Of a stretch of 23,866 bases of DNA, positions 1 to 7,968 are shown in pieces (position 1 is the stretch's first letter; each line of letters begins with the position of its first letter). A program made the translations under genes and the position numbers. This stretch comes from Cryomorphaceae bacterium (lineage in GTDB: Bacteria > Bacteroidota > Bacteroidia > Flavobacteriales > Crocinitomicaceae): contig JAJTDX010000047.1 in assembly GCA_021298235.1 (NCBI GenBank), positions 1 to 23,866 of the forward strand. The letters run 5' to 3'. The notes under the pieces are model-generated. The model did not search any database and was not told where the DNA came from. It saw only the letters and a list, made by a program, of their open reading frames with translations.

Positions 1-1
1 A

Positions 2-115
2 TCAAAACTCAATAACGGCGTTTCGGGGGGATCACATGAAGTTTCCATGGGAATCAACCTGACATGTAAGAAGAAACCGGTGTCCTTCAAAACGATCTCC
101 TGTCCTTCTTTCTAG
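2..115 (+). CDS. C-terminal end of a PorP/SprF-like T9SS-associated outer-membrane protein (partial)
   Basis: Only the last 37 codons are inside the window. The reading frame opens at base 2 and ends with TAG at 113-115. The residues include NNGVSGGSHEVSMGINL, then a lysine-rich segment and a terminal KTISCPSF. A glycine-serine-His-Glu turn followed by an amphipathic strand, a basic tail and a short aromatic ending is what I know from the last beta-strand of PorP/SprF family proteins, which are outer-membrane partners of type IX secretion and gliding in Bacteroidota. The stop codon overlaps the stop of the opposing amidohydrolase gene by four bases (CTAG). A different outer-membrane beta-barrel protein remains possible, because only the tail is visible. 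Confidence 0.55.
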   Translation, partial: SKLNNGVSGGSHEVSMGINLTCKKKPVSFKTISCPSF

Positions 116-1749
116 TTTGTTGAGTAAACGCGTTCTCCGCGAATTACTGTCAATAGAGAAAAGTTAGGGGAGTACATTCCATCCGTTTCTAATGGTCGCT
201 CAGGCATGAAAAAGGTTGCATATTTTCCTTTCTCAAGTGTACCGGCAACATTTTCTTGAAAAGACGAAAAAGCTGCCCAGCTTGTCATTCCTTTAAGGCA
301 TTCGAGAAGTGAAATACGTTCATTGATATAGAATCCCTGAGCGGGGAAATTTTCAGAATTTTTTCGATGCACCGCCGCGTGAATTGTCATGTATGGATCG
401 ATGTATTCAACCGGAAAATCGGTTCCAATTGCTAGCATGCCGTAACGGTCCAACAACGTTTTGTAGGCATAGGCTCCTTTCATGCGTCTTGTTCCAAGTC
501 GTTTTTCTGCCCAGCGCTGGTCACTCACCGCATGTACAGGTTGAACCGAAGGGAATACCCCATATTTTGAGAAAAGGTCAAAATCTTTGACGTCCACTAC
601 TTGCGCATGTTCAATTCGCCAACGGTGATCTTTGTTCGTTTCAAAAATTCCTGCGTACAAATCGAGGAGAATACGGTTTGTGGAGTCACCTATAGCATGG
701 GTGTTCATCTGATAACCAGTTTCCTGACATATTTTTGCAACGCGTTTCATTTCTGAAATAGGTGTGGTCAAAACACCATGGTGACCTGCCATATCGTGGT
801 ATGGATGCTTTAAAAATGCTCCACGAGATCCCAAGGCACCATCTCCCATGACTTTGAAGCTCCGAATCAGCAGGTTTTTGAACGTGTAAATTCCATTCTT
901 TCGCGCAAAAGAAATGTTCGCATCACTCGGAAAAAGCATGGCATAAAGCTCAACCCGAAAATCATGTTGGCTTATGAGCTTTTTCAATAAATCGATTTCA
1001 GGATACTCAATACCGGCTTCGTGCACACCAGTGATGCCGTACTGATATAGCTCTTGTTCGATTTCTTTCAGCGCAGCGATTACTTCTTTCTGAGATAAAT
1101 CAGGAACTTTCCCTAAGGCAGTTTCCATGGCTCTGTCGATAAGCAACCCCGTGCATTTGTTGAGGGAGTTGAGAACGATAATTCCTCCGGGAATTTCACT
1201 TGCAGGAGTAATTTCCGCAATTTTCAAACAGGCTTCGTTCGCGAGGACCGCATGCCCATCTATTCGCTCCAGGCAAACGGGAGTATTCGGGAAGAGTTTA
1301 TTCAATTCAGTATTGTCCGGAAATGAGTCATTTTGCCAGAGGGATTGATCCCAACCTCTTCCGTAGATAAACTTTCGTTTAAACTTAGCCTGATATTTTT
1401 CAACGCGAACGATCATTTCTTCTTTTGACTTACAACCCGTAAGATCTACGCTAAGTTTCTGTCTAGCATAGGACAAAAGATGCCCGTGACAATCTGTTAA
1501 ACCCGGATAAATGGCTTTGCCTTCCGCATCAATTTCTTCTTCGGCGCTATATTTATTCAAGATCTGACGCTCTGGTCCTACCTCAACGATCTTACCGTCT
1601 TTAATGGCCATAGCTTCAGCGATATGATTCCCTTCATCCATGATGTGAATCTCTGCATTGTGTACAATCAGATCGACTTGCTTGCCTTTGTAACAAGAAT
1701 GCATGAGTGTACTTAAAATCAAAATCAGCAGACTAGTTGACGTTCTCAT
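112..1749 (-). CDS. Amidohydrolase (YtcJ-like, amidohydrolase family 3), predicted lipoprotein
   Basis: A protein of 545 residues if it starts at the ATG at 1749. The open frame extends upstream to 1992, but that extension overlaps the valS start on the other strand and looks non-coding. The chosen start gives a hydrophobic signal (TSLLILILSTLMHSC) with a cysteine near residue 19, so export and lipidation are likely, although the lipobox is not ideal. Metal-binding signatures of the amidohydrolase superfamily are present: GLTDCHGHL (HxH) early, NTHAIGD and RIEHAQ in the middle, and IGTDFPVE near the end. The order and length fit the YtcJ-like group, metal-dependent hydrolases of amide or imide bonds. 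The substrate cannot be told from sequence. A TATATTTG box lies just upstream. The gene is transcribed divergently from valS. Confidence 0.88.
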   Translation of the reverse strand: MRTSTSLLILILSTLMHSCYKGKQVDLIVHNAEIHIMDEGNHIAEAMAIKDGKIVEVGPERQILNKYSAEEEIDAEGKAIYPGLTDCHGHLLSYARQKLSVDLTGCKSKEEMIVRVEKYQAKFKRKFIYGRGWDQSLWQNDSFPDNTELNKLFPNTPVCLERIDGHAVLANEACLKIAEITPASEIPGGIIVLNSLNKCTGLLIDRAMETALGKVPDLSQKEVIAALKEIEQELYQYGITGVHEAGIEYPEIDLLKKLISQHDFRVELYAMLFPSDANISFARKNGIYTFKNLLIRSFKVMGDGALGSRGAFLKHPYHDMAGHHGVLTTPISEMKRVAKICQETGYQMNTHAIGDSTNRILLDLYAGIFETNKDHRWRIEHAQVVDVKDFDLFSKYGVFPSVQPVHAVSDQRWAEKRLGTRRMKGAYAYKTLLDRYGMLAIGTDFPVEYIDPYMTIHAAVHRKNSENFPAQGFYINERISLLECLKGMTSWAAFSSFQENVAGTLEKGKYATFFMPERPLETDGMYSPNFSLLTVIRGERVYSTN

Positions 1750-1761
1750 TTTATTTTTTTT

Positions 1762-1769
1762 CAAATATA
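1762..1769 (-). promoter_or_regulatory. Putative -7 box (TATATTTG) of the amidohydrolase gene
   Basis: On the minus strand this reads TATATTTG, an exact match to the Bacteroidota TAnnTTTG -7 consensus. It ends 12 bases before the ATG at 1749, implying a very short leader. No TTG is found at the usual 18-20 base spacing, so only the -7 part is supported. Confidence 0.4.
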
Positions 1770-1896
1770 CTTTTATTCGTTCAAGTCGTGGGTTCGTAAG
1801 GAGGGCGTTTGTCCTTACTGATTGAGATGAGCACACAAACATAATATTCCTCTGTAAGAATGAGTTTTGAATTTTATTTAAAAGCATCTGAATGCG

Positions 1897-1904
1897 TATC
1901 TTTG
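1897..1904 (+). promoter_or_regulatory. Putative -7 box (TATCTTTG) of valS
   Basis: TATCTTTG exactly matches the TAnnTTTG consensus and lies 20 bases before the valS ATG at 1925, giving a leader of roughly 15 bases. The same octamer is used at rpmH (13845-13852). The region upstream is A/T-rich, but no TTG stands at the preferred distance. Confidence 0.55.
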
Positions 1905-1924
1905 CGGCCTGAATTGTAAGAAAA

Positions 1925-4555
1925 ATGGATACTCCTAAGACATACGAACCGGGTAAAGCAGAGGAAAAGTGGTACGCACACTGGATGGACAAAGGTTATT
2001 TCAAATCTCAACCTGACGAGCGTGAACCATATACAGTCGTGATTCCGCCACCAAATGTTACAGGTGTCTTGCATATGGGTCACATGTTGAACAATACGAT
2101 TCAGGATGTGCTTGTACGACGGGCAAGAATGCTTGGCAAGAATGCGTGTTGGGTCCCGGGTACAGACCATGCTTCGATAGCAACCGAAGCGAAGGTGGTT
2201 CAAAAATTACGTGCTGAAGGCATTCGTAAAGCGGATCTTACTAGGGACGAATTCTTGAAGCATGCCTTCGAGTGGAAAGATAAACATGGGGGAATTATTC
2301 TTGAGCAGCTCAAAAAACTCGGTGCCTCCTGTGATTGGGATCGAACGAATTTTACAATGGATCCCGAGTATTCTGAATCTGTGATCGATGTGTTTATCGA
2401 TCTTTTTCAAAAAGGAAAAATCTATCGGGGTGTTCGTATGGTCAATTGGGATCCTGAGGCGTTGACAGCACTTTCAGATGAAGAAGTCATTCATGAAGAG
2501 GTAAATTCAAAGCTTTTTCATATTAGATACAAAGTTGCGGGAAGCGAAGACCAGTGGCTCACCATTGCGACCACCCGTCCTGAGACTATCTTTGGAGATA
2601 CGGCCATTTGTATTAATCCAAAGGATGAGCGCTTCAAAAATCTGCATGGGAAATTTGCCATTGTACCAATTGCCAACCGAACTGTTCCGATTATTCTGGA
2701 TGAATATGTAGATATGGAATTTGGAACCGGTTGTTTGAAGGTAACTCCGGCGCACGATGTGAACGATTATGAGCTTGGTAAAAAACACCAACTTGAAACG
2801 ATTGATATTTTTAATCACAATGGAACGCTGAATCAGCATGCTTTGCATTACGACGGTGTCGATCGATTTGAAGTTCGAAAAGCTGTAGAAAAGGAGCTTT
2901 ACGATAAGGGCTACCTTGTAAAAACGGAGGACCACATCAATAAAATCGGTTTTTCAGAGCGCACCAACGCGGTAATCGAACCAAAACTTTCTCTTCAGTG
3001 GTTTGTCGACATGAAAGAATTATCTGCACCTGCCCTTGAGAATGTCATGAATGGAAACATCAAGTTCCATCCTGAGAAATTTAAGAATACCTACCGTCAC
3101 TGGATGGAAAATGTCAAGGATTGGTGTATCTCACGACAATTATGGTGGGGTCACCGAATTCCTGCATGGTACTTTGGACCGGGTTCGGAAGATTTTGTCG
3201 TATGCAAAACTCAGGAGGAGGCGATCGCTCTTGCATCCAGTAAAGCGGGACGAATAATTCTAGAATCTGATTTAAAACAAGACGAGGACGTACTTGACAC
3301 GTGGTTCTCTAGCTGGCTTTGGCCGATTTCCGTTTTCAATGGCTTGACAGAACCTGGAAATAAAGAAATTAAATACTATTATCCCACCAATGATTTGGTA
3401 ACGGCTCCGGAGATTATGTTCTTTTGGGTGGCAAGAATGATAATCGCAGGGTACGAATATTTGGGTGAACTACCATTTAAAAATGTTTACTACACCGGGA
3501 TTGTCCGCGATAAGCTGGGTAGAAAAATGTCTAAATCTTTGGGTAATTCTCCCGATCCATTGGATTTAATTCATCGATATGGTTCCGACGGAGTGCGGAT
3601 GGGGATTCTTATTTCTTCTCCTGCCGGAAACGATCTTCCTTTTGATAGCTCGCAATGTGAGCAGGGGAGGAATTTTGCCAATAAAATATGGAATGCTTAC
3701 CGATTGGTGAGTTCATGGGAAGTGCGTGACATGGAGCAACCCCGTTCGTCTTCCATCGCTATAGAATGGTTTCATGCGCGTTTCAATTCTGCATTGATAG
3801 AAATAAATGATCTTTTTGATAAGTTCAGGATCTCTGAGGCGCTCATGGGGATTTATAAATTGGTGTGGGATGATTTCTGTGCTTGGTACCTCGAAGTAAT
3901 CAAACCTGGCTACGAACAACCCATTGATAAAACTACCCTAGATCAGACCAAAGCATTTTTTGAGGAAATACTCAAGCTGATCCATCCATTTATGCCTTTT
4001 GTTTCAGAGGAGTTGTGGCATCTTATCCGTCCAAGGGAAGAAGGGGAGGATATCATCGTTGCTGAATGGCCAAAATCAGCTGCATTTGAATCTTCAATTT
4101 TGAAGGATTTTGAATTGGCTCAGGAAGTAATTACGAATATTCGTAATATCAGAAAACAAAATAATATTGCCACGAAGGTAAAGGTTGAGCTTTTCGTTAA
4201 GAAGAATTCAGAACTTGATCCAAAATATGATTCTGTAATTACCAAAATGGGAAATTTGTCCCAGCTGGAGTATCGAACGGAGAAAGTTTCCAATTCAAAT
4301 TCCTTTCTAGTTGGATCGAATGAGTACTTTATACCATTTGGTGACGAGGTCGATCTTGAAGCTGAATTGCTTAAACTTCAAGAAGAACTCGAGTACACAA
4401 AAGGCTTTCTCAAATCGGTAATGAATAAATTAGGCAATGATAAATTTGTTGCTGGTGCTCCCGAACAGGTGGTAGCCATGGAACGAAAAAAAGAGGCTGA
4501 TTCCCGGGAGAAGATTGCGATACTTGAGGATAAGATCGCATCGATGAAAGCCTAG
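1925..4555 (+). CDS. valS: Valyl-tRNA synthetase
   Basis: A cytoplasmic class Ia aminoacyl-tRNA synthetase of 876 residues that charges tRNA-Val with valine and edits mischarged threonine. The HIGH-type ATP motif is HMGH at residues 50-53, after PPPNVTGVL. The KMSKS loop is exact at residues 534-538 (RKMSKSLGN). The editing (CP1) domain shows [10 protein letters not shown] from residue 216. The anticodon-binding domain follows the catalytic core, and the C-terminus is a charged coiled coil rich in Leu, Glu and Lys (about 810-876), the tRNA-binding arm typical of ValRS. Length is normal for the family. The ATG at 1925 is preceded by an AAAA tract instead of a Shine-Dalgarno sequence. The stop TAG shares the bases CTAG with the stop of the opposing aminopeptidase gene. 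Confidence 0.98.
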   Translation: MDTPKTYEPGKAEEKWYAHWMDKGYFKSQPDEREPYTVVIPPPNVTGVLHMGHMLNNTIQDVLVRRARMLGKNACWVPGTDHASIATEAKVVQKLRAEGIRKADLTRDEFLKHAFEWKDKHGGIILEQLKKLGASCDWDRTNFTMDPEYSESVIDVFIDLFQKGKIYRGVRMVNWDPEALTALSDEEVIHEEVNSKLFHIRYKVAGSEDQWLTIATTRPETIFGDTAICINPKDERFKNLHGKFAIVPIANRTVPIILDEYVDMEFGTGCLKVTPAHDVNDYELGKKHQLETIDIFNHNGTLNQHALHYDGVDRFEVRKAVEKELYDKGYLVKTEDHINKIGFSERTNAVIEPKLSLQWFVDMKELSAPALENVMNGNIKFHPEKFKNTYRHWMENVKDWCISRQLWWGHRIPAWYFGPGSEDFVVCKTQEEAIALASSKAGRIILESDLKQDEDVLDTWFSSWLWPISVFNGLTEPGNKEIKYYYPTNDLVTAPEIMFFWVARMIIAGYEYLGELPFKNVYYTGIVRDKLGRKMSKSLGNSPDPLDLIHRYGSDGVRMGILISSPAGNDLPFDSSQCEQGRNFANKIWNAYRLVSSWEVRDMEQPRSSSIAIEWFHARFNSALIEINDLFDKFRISEALMGIYKLVWDDFCAWYLEVIKPGYEQPIDKTTLDQTKAFFEEILKLIHPFMPFVSEELWHLIRPREEGEDIIVAEWPKSAAFESSILKDFELAQEVITNIRNIRKQNNIATKVKVELFVKKNSELDPKYDSVITKMGNLSQLEYRTEKVSNSNSFLVGSNEYFIPFGDEVDLEAELLKLQEELEYTKGFLKSVMNKLGNDKFVAGAPEQVVAMERKKEADSREKIAILEDKIASMKA

Positions 4556-6498
4556 GTGTTTCGAAAAAGAGCTTCGATGCTGCTTTTAGAGACAAAATGA
4601 TAATGCTCTTTAGCTTCATTGAATACCTCGCGTGCCCATGCTTTGTCATCTTCTTTTTCCATCAACGCGCTGTAGATCGGAAGTAAAAATTTTCGTCTGC
4701 CAACCTTATTCAGGAATTTTTTCATGTATGGCCGCAACTCAGTGTATCCTGAGTGGATTCCAAGTACGTACCATTCTGACATGACTTCCGAGTTGCCCCA
4801 ATTTCTAAAGTTAAGGTAGGCGTCAAGTTTTTTCATGAGCTCTGGAGAAATGGTTTCGGGAAGTTCCCGAATAAATGCCTGCCATTCCTGTGTGATAAAA
4901 TCATTTCTTTGAAGTCTTGTAACCTTTTTCTTCTTTTTCTTTTTTCCTTTGATTTTCACATAAGATACCTGCTCGAAGATATTTTCCCCTTTCATAAATC
5001 GCTTTGCAAGCAGTTTCATTTTGTCAAGTCTGGGAGATGTTACTGCATAACAATTGCTTGGGATTCCTTCTTTATAGATCCATTCTTCTGCATTAAAATT
5101 CGAGCCATTCGGTTCAAGAAGATTCTTTTTGAGATAGTTTAAAAAGAGCTCTGAGTTGACAGTTTTGAATGCAAATGTTCGAAAGTAAGATTTAAGAAAG
5201 CCATCGAAGCGTTCCCTGCCTAAATCTCGTTCCAGGGTTTTCAAGAAAAAAGCTCCTTTCACATAGGCAATATCTGTCATGCCATCGTCAGGATTTCTTC
5301 CCTGCAGTTTAAGTTTTAACCGCGTGTCTTCCGGATGGTCACTTTTGCTAAGGTCGATCAGCTCATCCTGTAATTCTTGAAATTCAATTCTAGCGAGTAT
5401 GTCTGCAATTTCTTTTCCGTAGAGAGCCTCCATAATCCGGTTCTCAAAATAAACGGTAAACCCTTCGTTTAACCAGAAATCATCCCATGATCTGTTGGTA
5501 ACGAGATTGCCGGACCAGGAATGAGCGAGCTCGTGCGCAACAAGTGAAACGAGCGATCTGTCTCCTGCCAAGACGGTGGGATTGACAAATGTGAGACGGG
5601 GATTTTCCATGCCCCCAAAGGGAAAAGAATAAGGCAATACAATCACATCATATTGTTGCCATTGGTATTTGCCATAAAGATCTTCAGCGGCGGAAATCAT
5701 CTTCGGAAGGTCTCCGAATTCGTAGGCGCAAGAGGAAATTAGCTCCGGTTCAGAATATACTCCACAATTTTTTCCCAGTTTTTTATAACTGAGATTTCCA
5801 ACTGCGATTGCAATTAAATAACTCGGTATTGGTTGATCCATTTTAAACTCATATACACTTTCTGTATTGAGTTCTGTGGGATTTTCAGCGCTCATTAAAG
5901 GCAGTAATCCCTGAGGAACTTTCACGCTGGCACTGTAGGTCAATCTGTTGGAAGGAGTGTCTTGCAATGGAATCCAAGATCGTGTAAGAATGGCTTCGCC
6001 TTGCGTATACATGAAGGGTTGCTCTTTCCCGGTGGTAAGCTCGGGACTCAACCAGTCGATCGCTTCGGTTTCTTCTGTGGTTTTGTAATAAATGTTTATG
6101 AACGTTGTTTTTGCATCGATCTTCACCATCAATGGCTGACCTAGGATCGAATCTTTGTCCCAGGCGCCGATTACAAAATCTGTTTCTTTTTCCTTTCCGA
6201 TGGATCCAGTGGTAACCTTTTGAATATCGAGTGCTTTAATGTCAAATATGGCAGTATCGGTGCCGTTATTTACCATTTGATGTCTCGCAATTCCGTAAAC
6301 CGTTCGATTCTCGAAGTTAACGTCTAATTCAAGATGCAAATGTTTTGTATGAATTTGTTTCGTGTTGGCATAACTGTGATTGTCGGAGTCGCTCCCGGGA
6401 TCAGGATTTTTAGTAACCACTTTTTTGCCACCTTCAACTGAACACGCTGAAAGTGTAAGAAGAAAAAGAGTTAAAATTCCGAGTAAGTAAGTTTTCAT
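4552..6498 (-). CDS. M1 family metallo-aminopeptidase (leukotriene A4 hydrolase-like), predicted lipoprotein
   Basis: A protein of 648 residues from the ATG at 6498. The frame runs further upstream, but this start gives a good lipoprotein signal (FLLTLSAC). Catalytic motifs of peptidase family M1 are complete: the substrate motif GGMEN at 295-299, the zinc site HELAH at 322-326 with the third ligand Glu345 in [11 protein letters not shown], and the transition-state Tyr in the AYVKGAFFL segment. The helical C-terminal part ([15 protein letters not shown] and beyond) matches the Leuk-A4-hydro_C domain of LTA4 hydrolase and aminopeptidase B. It probably trims peptides in the periplasm or at the cell surface. 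A run of seven lysines ([12 protein letters not shown]) is inserted near residue 520. The gene lies downstream of tatD-tcdA and has its own TATTTTTG box. Confidence 0.93.
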   Translation of the reverse strand: MKTYLLGILTLFLLTLSACSVEGGKKVVTKNPDPGSDSDNHSYANTKQIHTKHLHLELDVNFENRTVYGIARHQMVNNGTDTAIFDIKALDIQKVTTGSIGKEKETDFVIGAWDKDSILGQPLMVKIDAKTTFINIYYKTTEETEAIDWLSPELTTGKEQPFMYTQGEAILTRSWIPLQDTPSNRLTYSASVKVPQGLLPLMSAENPTELNTESVYEFKMDQPIPSYLIAIAVGNLSYKKLGKNCGVYSEPELISSCAYEFGDLPKMISAAEDLYGKYQWQQYDVIVLPYSFPFGGMENPRLTFVNPTVLAGDRSLVSLVAHELAHSWSGNLVTNRSWDDFWLNEGFTVYFENRIMEALYGKEIADILARIEFQELQDELIDLSKSDHPEDTRLKLKLQGRNPDDGMTDIAYVKGAFFLKTLERDLGRERFDGFLKSYFRTFAFKTVNSELFLNYLKKNLLEPNGSNFNAEEWIYKEGIPSNCYAVTSPRLDKMKLLAKRFMKGENIFEQVSYVKIKGKKKKKKKVTRLQRNDFITQEWQAFIRELPETISPELMKKLDAYLNFRNWGNSEVMSEWYVLGIHSGYTELRPYMKKFLNKVGRRKFLLPIYSALMEKEDDKAWAREVFNEAKEHYHFVSKSSIEALFRNT

Positions 6499-6514
6499 TG
6501 GTTTGGAGATGGAC

Positions 6515-6522
6515 CAAAAATA
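6515..6522 (-). promoter_or_regulatory. Putative -7 box (TATTTTTG) of the M1 aminopeptidase gene
   Basis: It reads TATTTTTG on the minus strand, matching TAnnTTTG, and sits in the 43-base gap between the tcdA stop and the aminopeptidase ATG. It suggests the lipoprotein gene can be transcribed separately from tatD-tcdA. No matching TTG element is seen upstream. Confidence 0.4.
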
Positions 6523-6541
6523 ACTATTAAATCTTAAGTTC

Positions 6542-7273
6542 TTACTTTTCTGCTTTGTTTGATAAATACCGGATGACTTCAGCAGAGGCATGCAACCCGA
6601 AAAGTGCGGGCATGTAAGAAATGGTGCCGTAGAATGATTTCTTGAAATTCAATCCATTGGTCATTTTTAAAGAATCTTTTTTCTGAAGCTCACTGGAAAA
6701 GACGGCTTTCACACCTTTATAGCTGACATCTCTGCGTTTGAGTCTTTTTTTGATGTGGCTGGCAAGTTTACAGTTGTATGTTTTATCCAACATTACCACT
6801 TTTACAGTGTCAGGATCGGTTTTCCCACCGGCCCCCATGCTGGAGAGTATTTTAATTTTTAATCGTTTACAGGCAATGATCCATTCCAGCTTTGGAGTAA
6901 CGGAATCAATGCAATCAATTACATAATCTGGTTTAAACTCCTCGAGGATCTCCCATACACGTTCAGGTATCACGAATTCCTCTATAATGTTCAAAGAAAT
7001 GTTTTCATTGATTTCTTTAAGTCTCTCTGCAAGTACAACGGCTTTATTTTTTCCAATGGTTGAATCGAGTGCAGTTAATTGTCGGTTTTTGTTTGTTGGG
7101 TCAAACACATCCCCATCAATTAGCGTAAGTGTACCGATCCCAGCGCGAGCAATGAATTCTGCTGCAAATGAACCGATCCCTCCCAACCCAACGATGAGCA
7201 CATGAGCATTGGTTAAACGATTCAACTTTTCATTTCCAATAAGTAATTCAGTACGTTCTAGCCAATGTGCCAT
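6542..7273 (-). CDS. tcdA: tRNA threonylcarbamoyladenosine dehydratase (E1-like, ThiF/HesA/MoeB fold)
   Basis: A protein of 243 residues. The N-terminus WLERTELLIGNEKLNRL leads directly into a Rossmann nucleotide-binding loop, VGLGGIGS (GLGGIG at residues 29-34), followed by an acidic strand end (LIDGD) and the NRQLTAL segment with its Arg that E1-like ATPases use to adenylate a carboxylate. This arrangement without a C-terminal rhodanese or ubiquitin-like partner is characteristic of TcdA (CsdL/YgdL), which cyclises t6A37 in tRNAs to ct6A using ATP. The start codon lies inside the end of tatD (16 shared bases), so the two genes are very probably co-transcribed and translationally coupled. 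ThiF or MoeB are alternatives but fit the N-terminus less well. Confidence 0.88.
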   Translation of the reverse strand: MAHWLERTELLIGNEKLNRLTNAHVLIVGLGGIGSFAAEFIARAGIGTLTLIDGDVFDPTNKNRQLTALDSTIGKNKAVVLAERLKEINENISLNIIEEFVIPERVWEILEEFKPDYVIDCIDSVTPKLEWIIACKRLKIKILSSMGAGGKTDPDTVKVVMLDKTYNCKLASHIKKRLKRRDVSYKGVKAVFSSELQKKDSLKMTNGLNFKKSFYGTISYMPALFGLHASAEVIRYLSNKAEK

Positions 7274-7890
7274 TTCTTGAAAGTTTCTGCAAAATTACGA
7301 TGGATCTTTTTTTGAAGCTCTTCCTGTGAAATATTTAAGAGCTCACAAGCCTTCATATAAATCGTTTCTATTGCGGTATCTGAGTTGTCTGTTTCCAACA
7401 ACAATCTGTCTAAAGGGACGCGAGCGATGATTTCACGGAAAGAGTCATCGCTGCATCTGCCAAGGCTGATCATAATAGATTCTCTTTTGAGAACATCGTC
7501 TAAAATCCCCTTTTTGTTAAATCCGTGAAATACCCACCTTTGGGTCACATCTGACTGATCGTAGATTTTTTTTGTTTCCTCCCATGAGCGAACACAATGC
7601 ACTATCAAAGGGAGCTGTGATTTTTCTGAAAGTGTGATGTGTTCCTTGAAAACTTGTTTTTGAGTTTCAAAGTTTACAGAACATATCTTGTCAAGTCCGG
7701 TTTCACCAATAGCTACACAGTTTTTGTGCTCAATCAGTCGTAATAAATCACTCTTATTTTTTTGGTAACTATCTGCATGCCATGGGTGTATCCCGTGAGA
7801 AAAATAATTTCCAGGCCCAATCCCTACGGAATATTGCACAATTGCATTGCGACCAGCGTCTAAATTATGTGTATGTGCATCGACAAACAT
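7258..7890 (-). CDS. tatD: TatD family metal-dependent hydrolase/DNase
   Basis: A protein of 210 residues when started at the ATG at 7890, which places the metal motif FVDAHTH (His6, His8) at the very N-terminus as is usual in this family. Other ligands are visible: GETGLDK (Glu), LPLIVHCVRSWEE (His), FHGFNKKG (His) and LLLETDNSD (Asp). It is shorter than E. coli TatD (about 260), but compact TatD proteins of this size are common in Bacteroidota. The likely activity is a metal-dependent 3'-5' DNase or related phosphoesterase. It overlaps tcdA by 16 bases and diverges from the first POT gene, with a TAATTTTG box upstream. Confidence 0.88.
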   Translation of the reverse strand: MFVDAHTHNLDAGRNAIVQYSVGIGPGNYFSHGIHPWHADSYQKNKSDLLRLIEHKNCVAIGETGLDKICSVNFETQKQVFKEHITLSEKSQLPLIVHCVRSWEETKKIYDQSDVTQRWVFHGFNKKGILDDVLKRESIMISLGRCSDDSFREIIARVPLDRLLLETDNSDTAIETIYMKACELLNISQEELQKKIHRNFAETFKKWHIG

Positions 7891-7907
7891 CGTTGCTAAG
7901 TTATTGC

Positions 7908-7915
7908 CAAAATTA
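7908..7915 (-). promoter_or_regulatory. Putative -7 box (TAATTTTG) of the tatD-tcdA unit
   Basis: It reads TAATTTTG on the minus strand, matching TAnnTTTG, and ends 17 bases before the tatD ATG. The whole intergenic region to the divergent POT gene is only 78 bases. No clear -33 TTG is seen at the standard spacing and no convincing promoter is seen for the plus-strand gene. Confidence 0.4.
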
Positions 7916-7968
7916 TCATCCTTTAAAGGAATTTTTCTATTTTCACGGCACACAACTGTTAAACACTT

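Noticed and set aside
1750..1992. N-terminal extension of the amidohydrolase frame.
   Set aside because: It would overlap the valS start on the other strand and would bury the lipoprotein signal that begins at the ATG at 1749.
6542..7953. An E1-like ThiF-fold gene next to a hydrolase could hint at a ubiquitin-like conjugation or CBASS-type defence system.
   Set aside because: The E1-like protein fits TcdA in length and N-terminal motifs. There is no E2, JAB peptidase, ubiquitin-like protein or nucleotide cyclase nearby.
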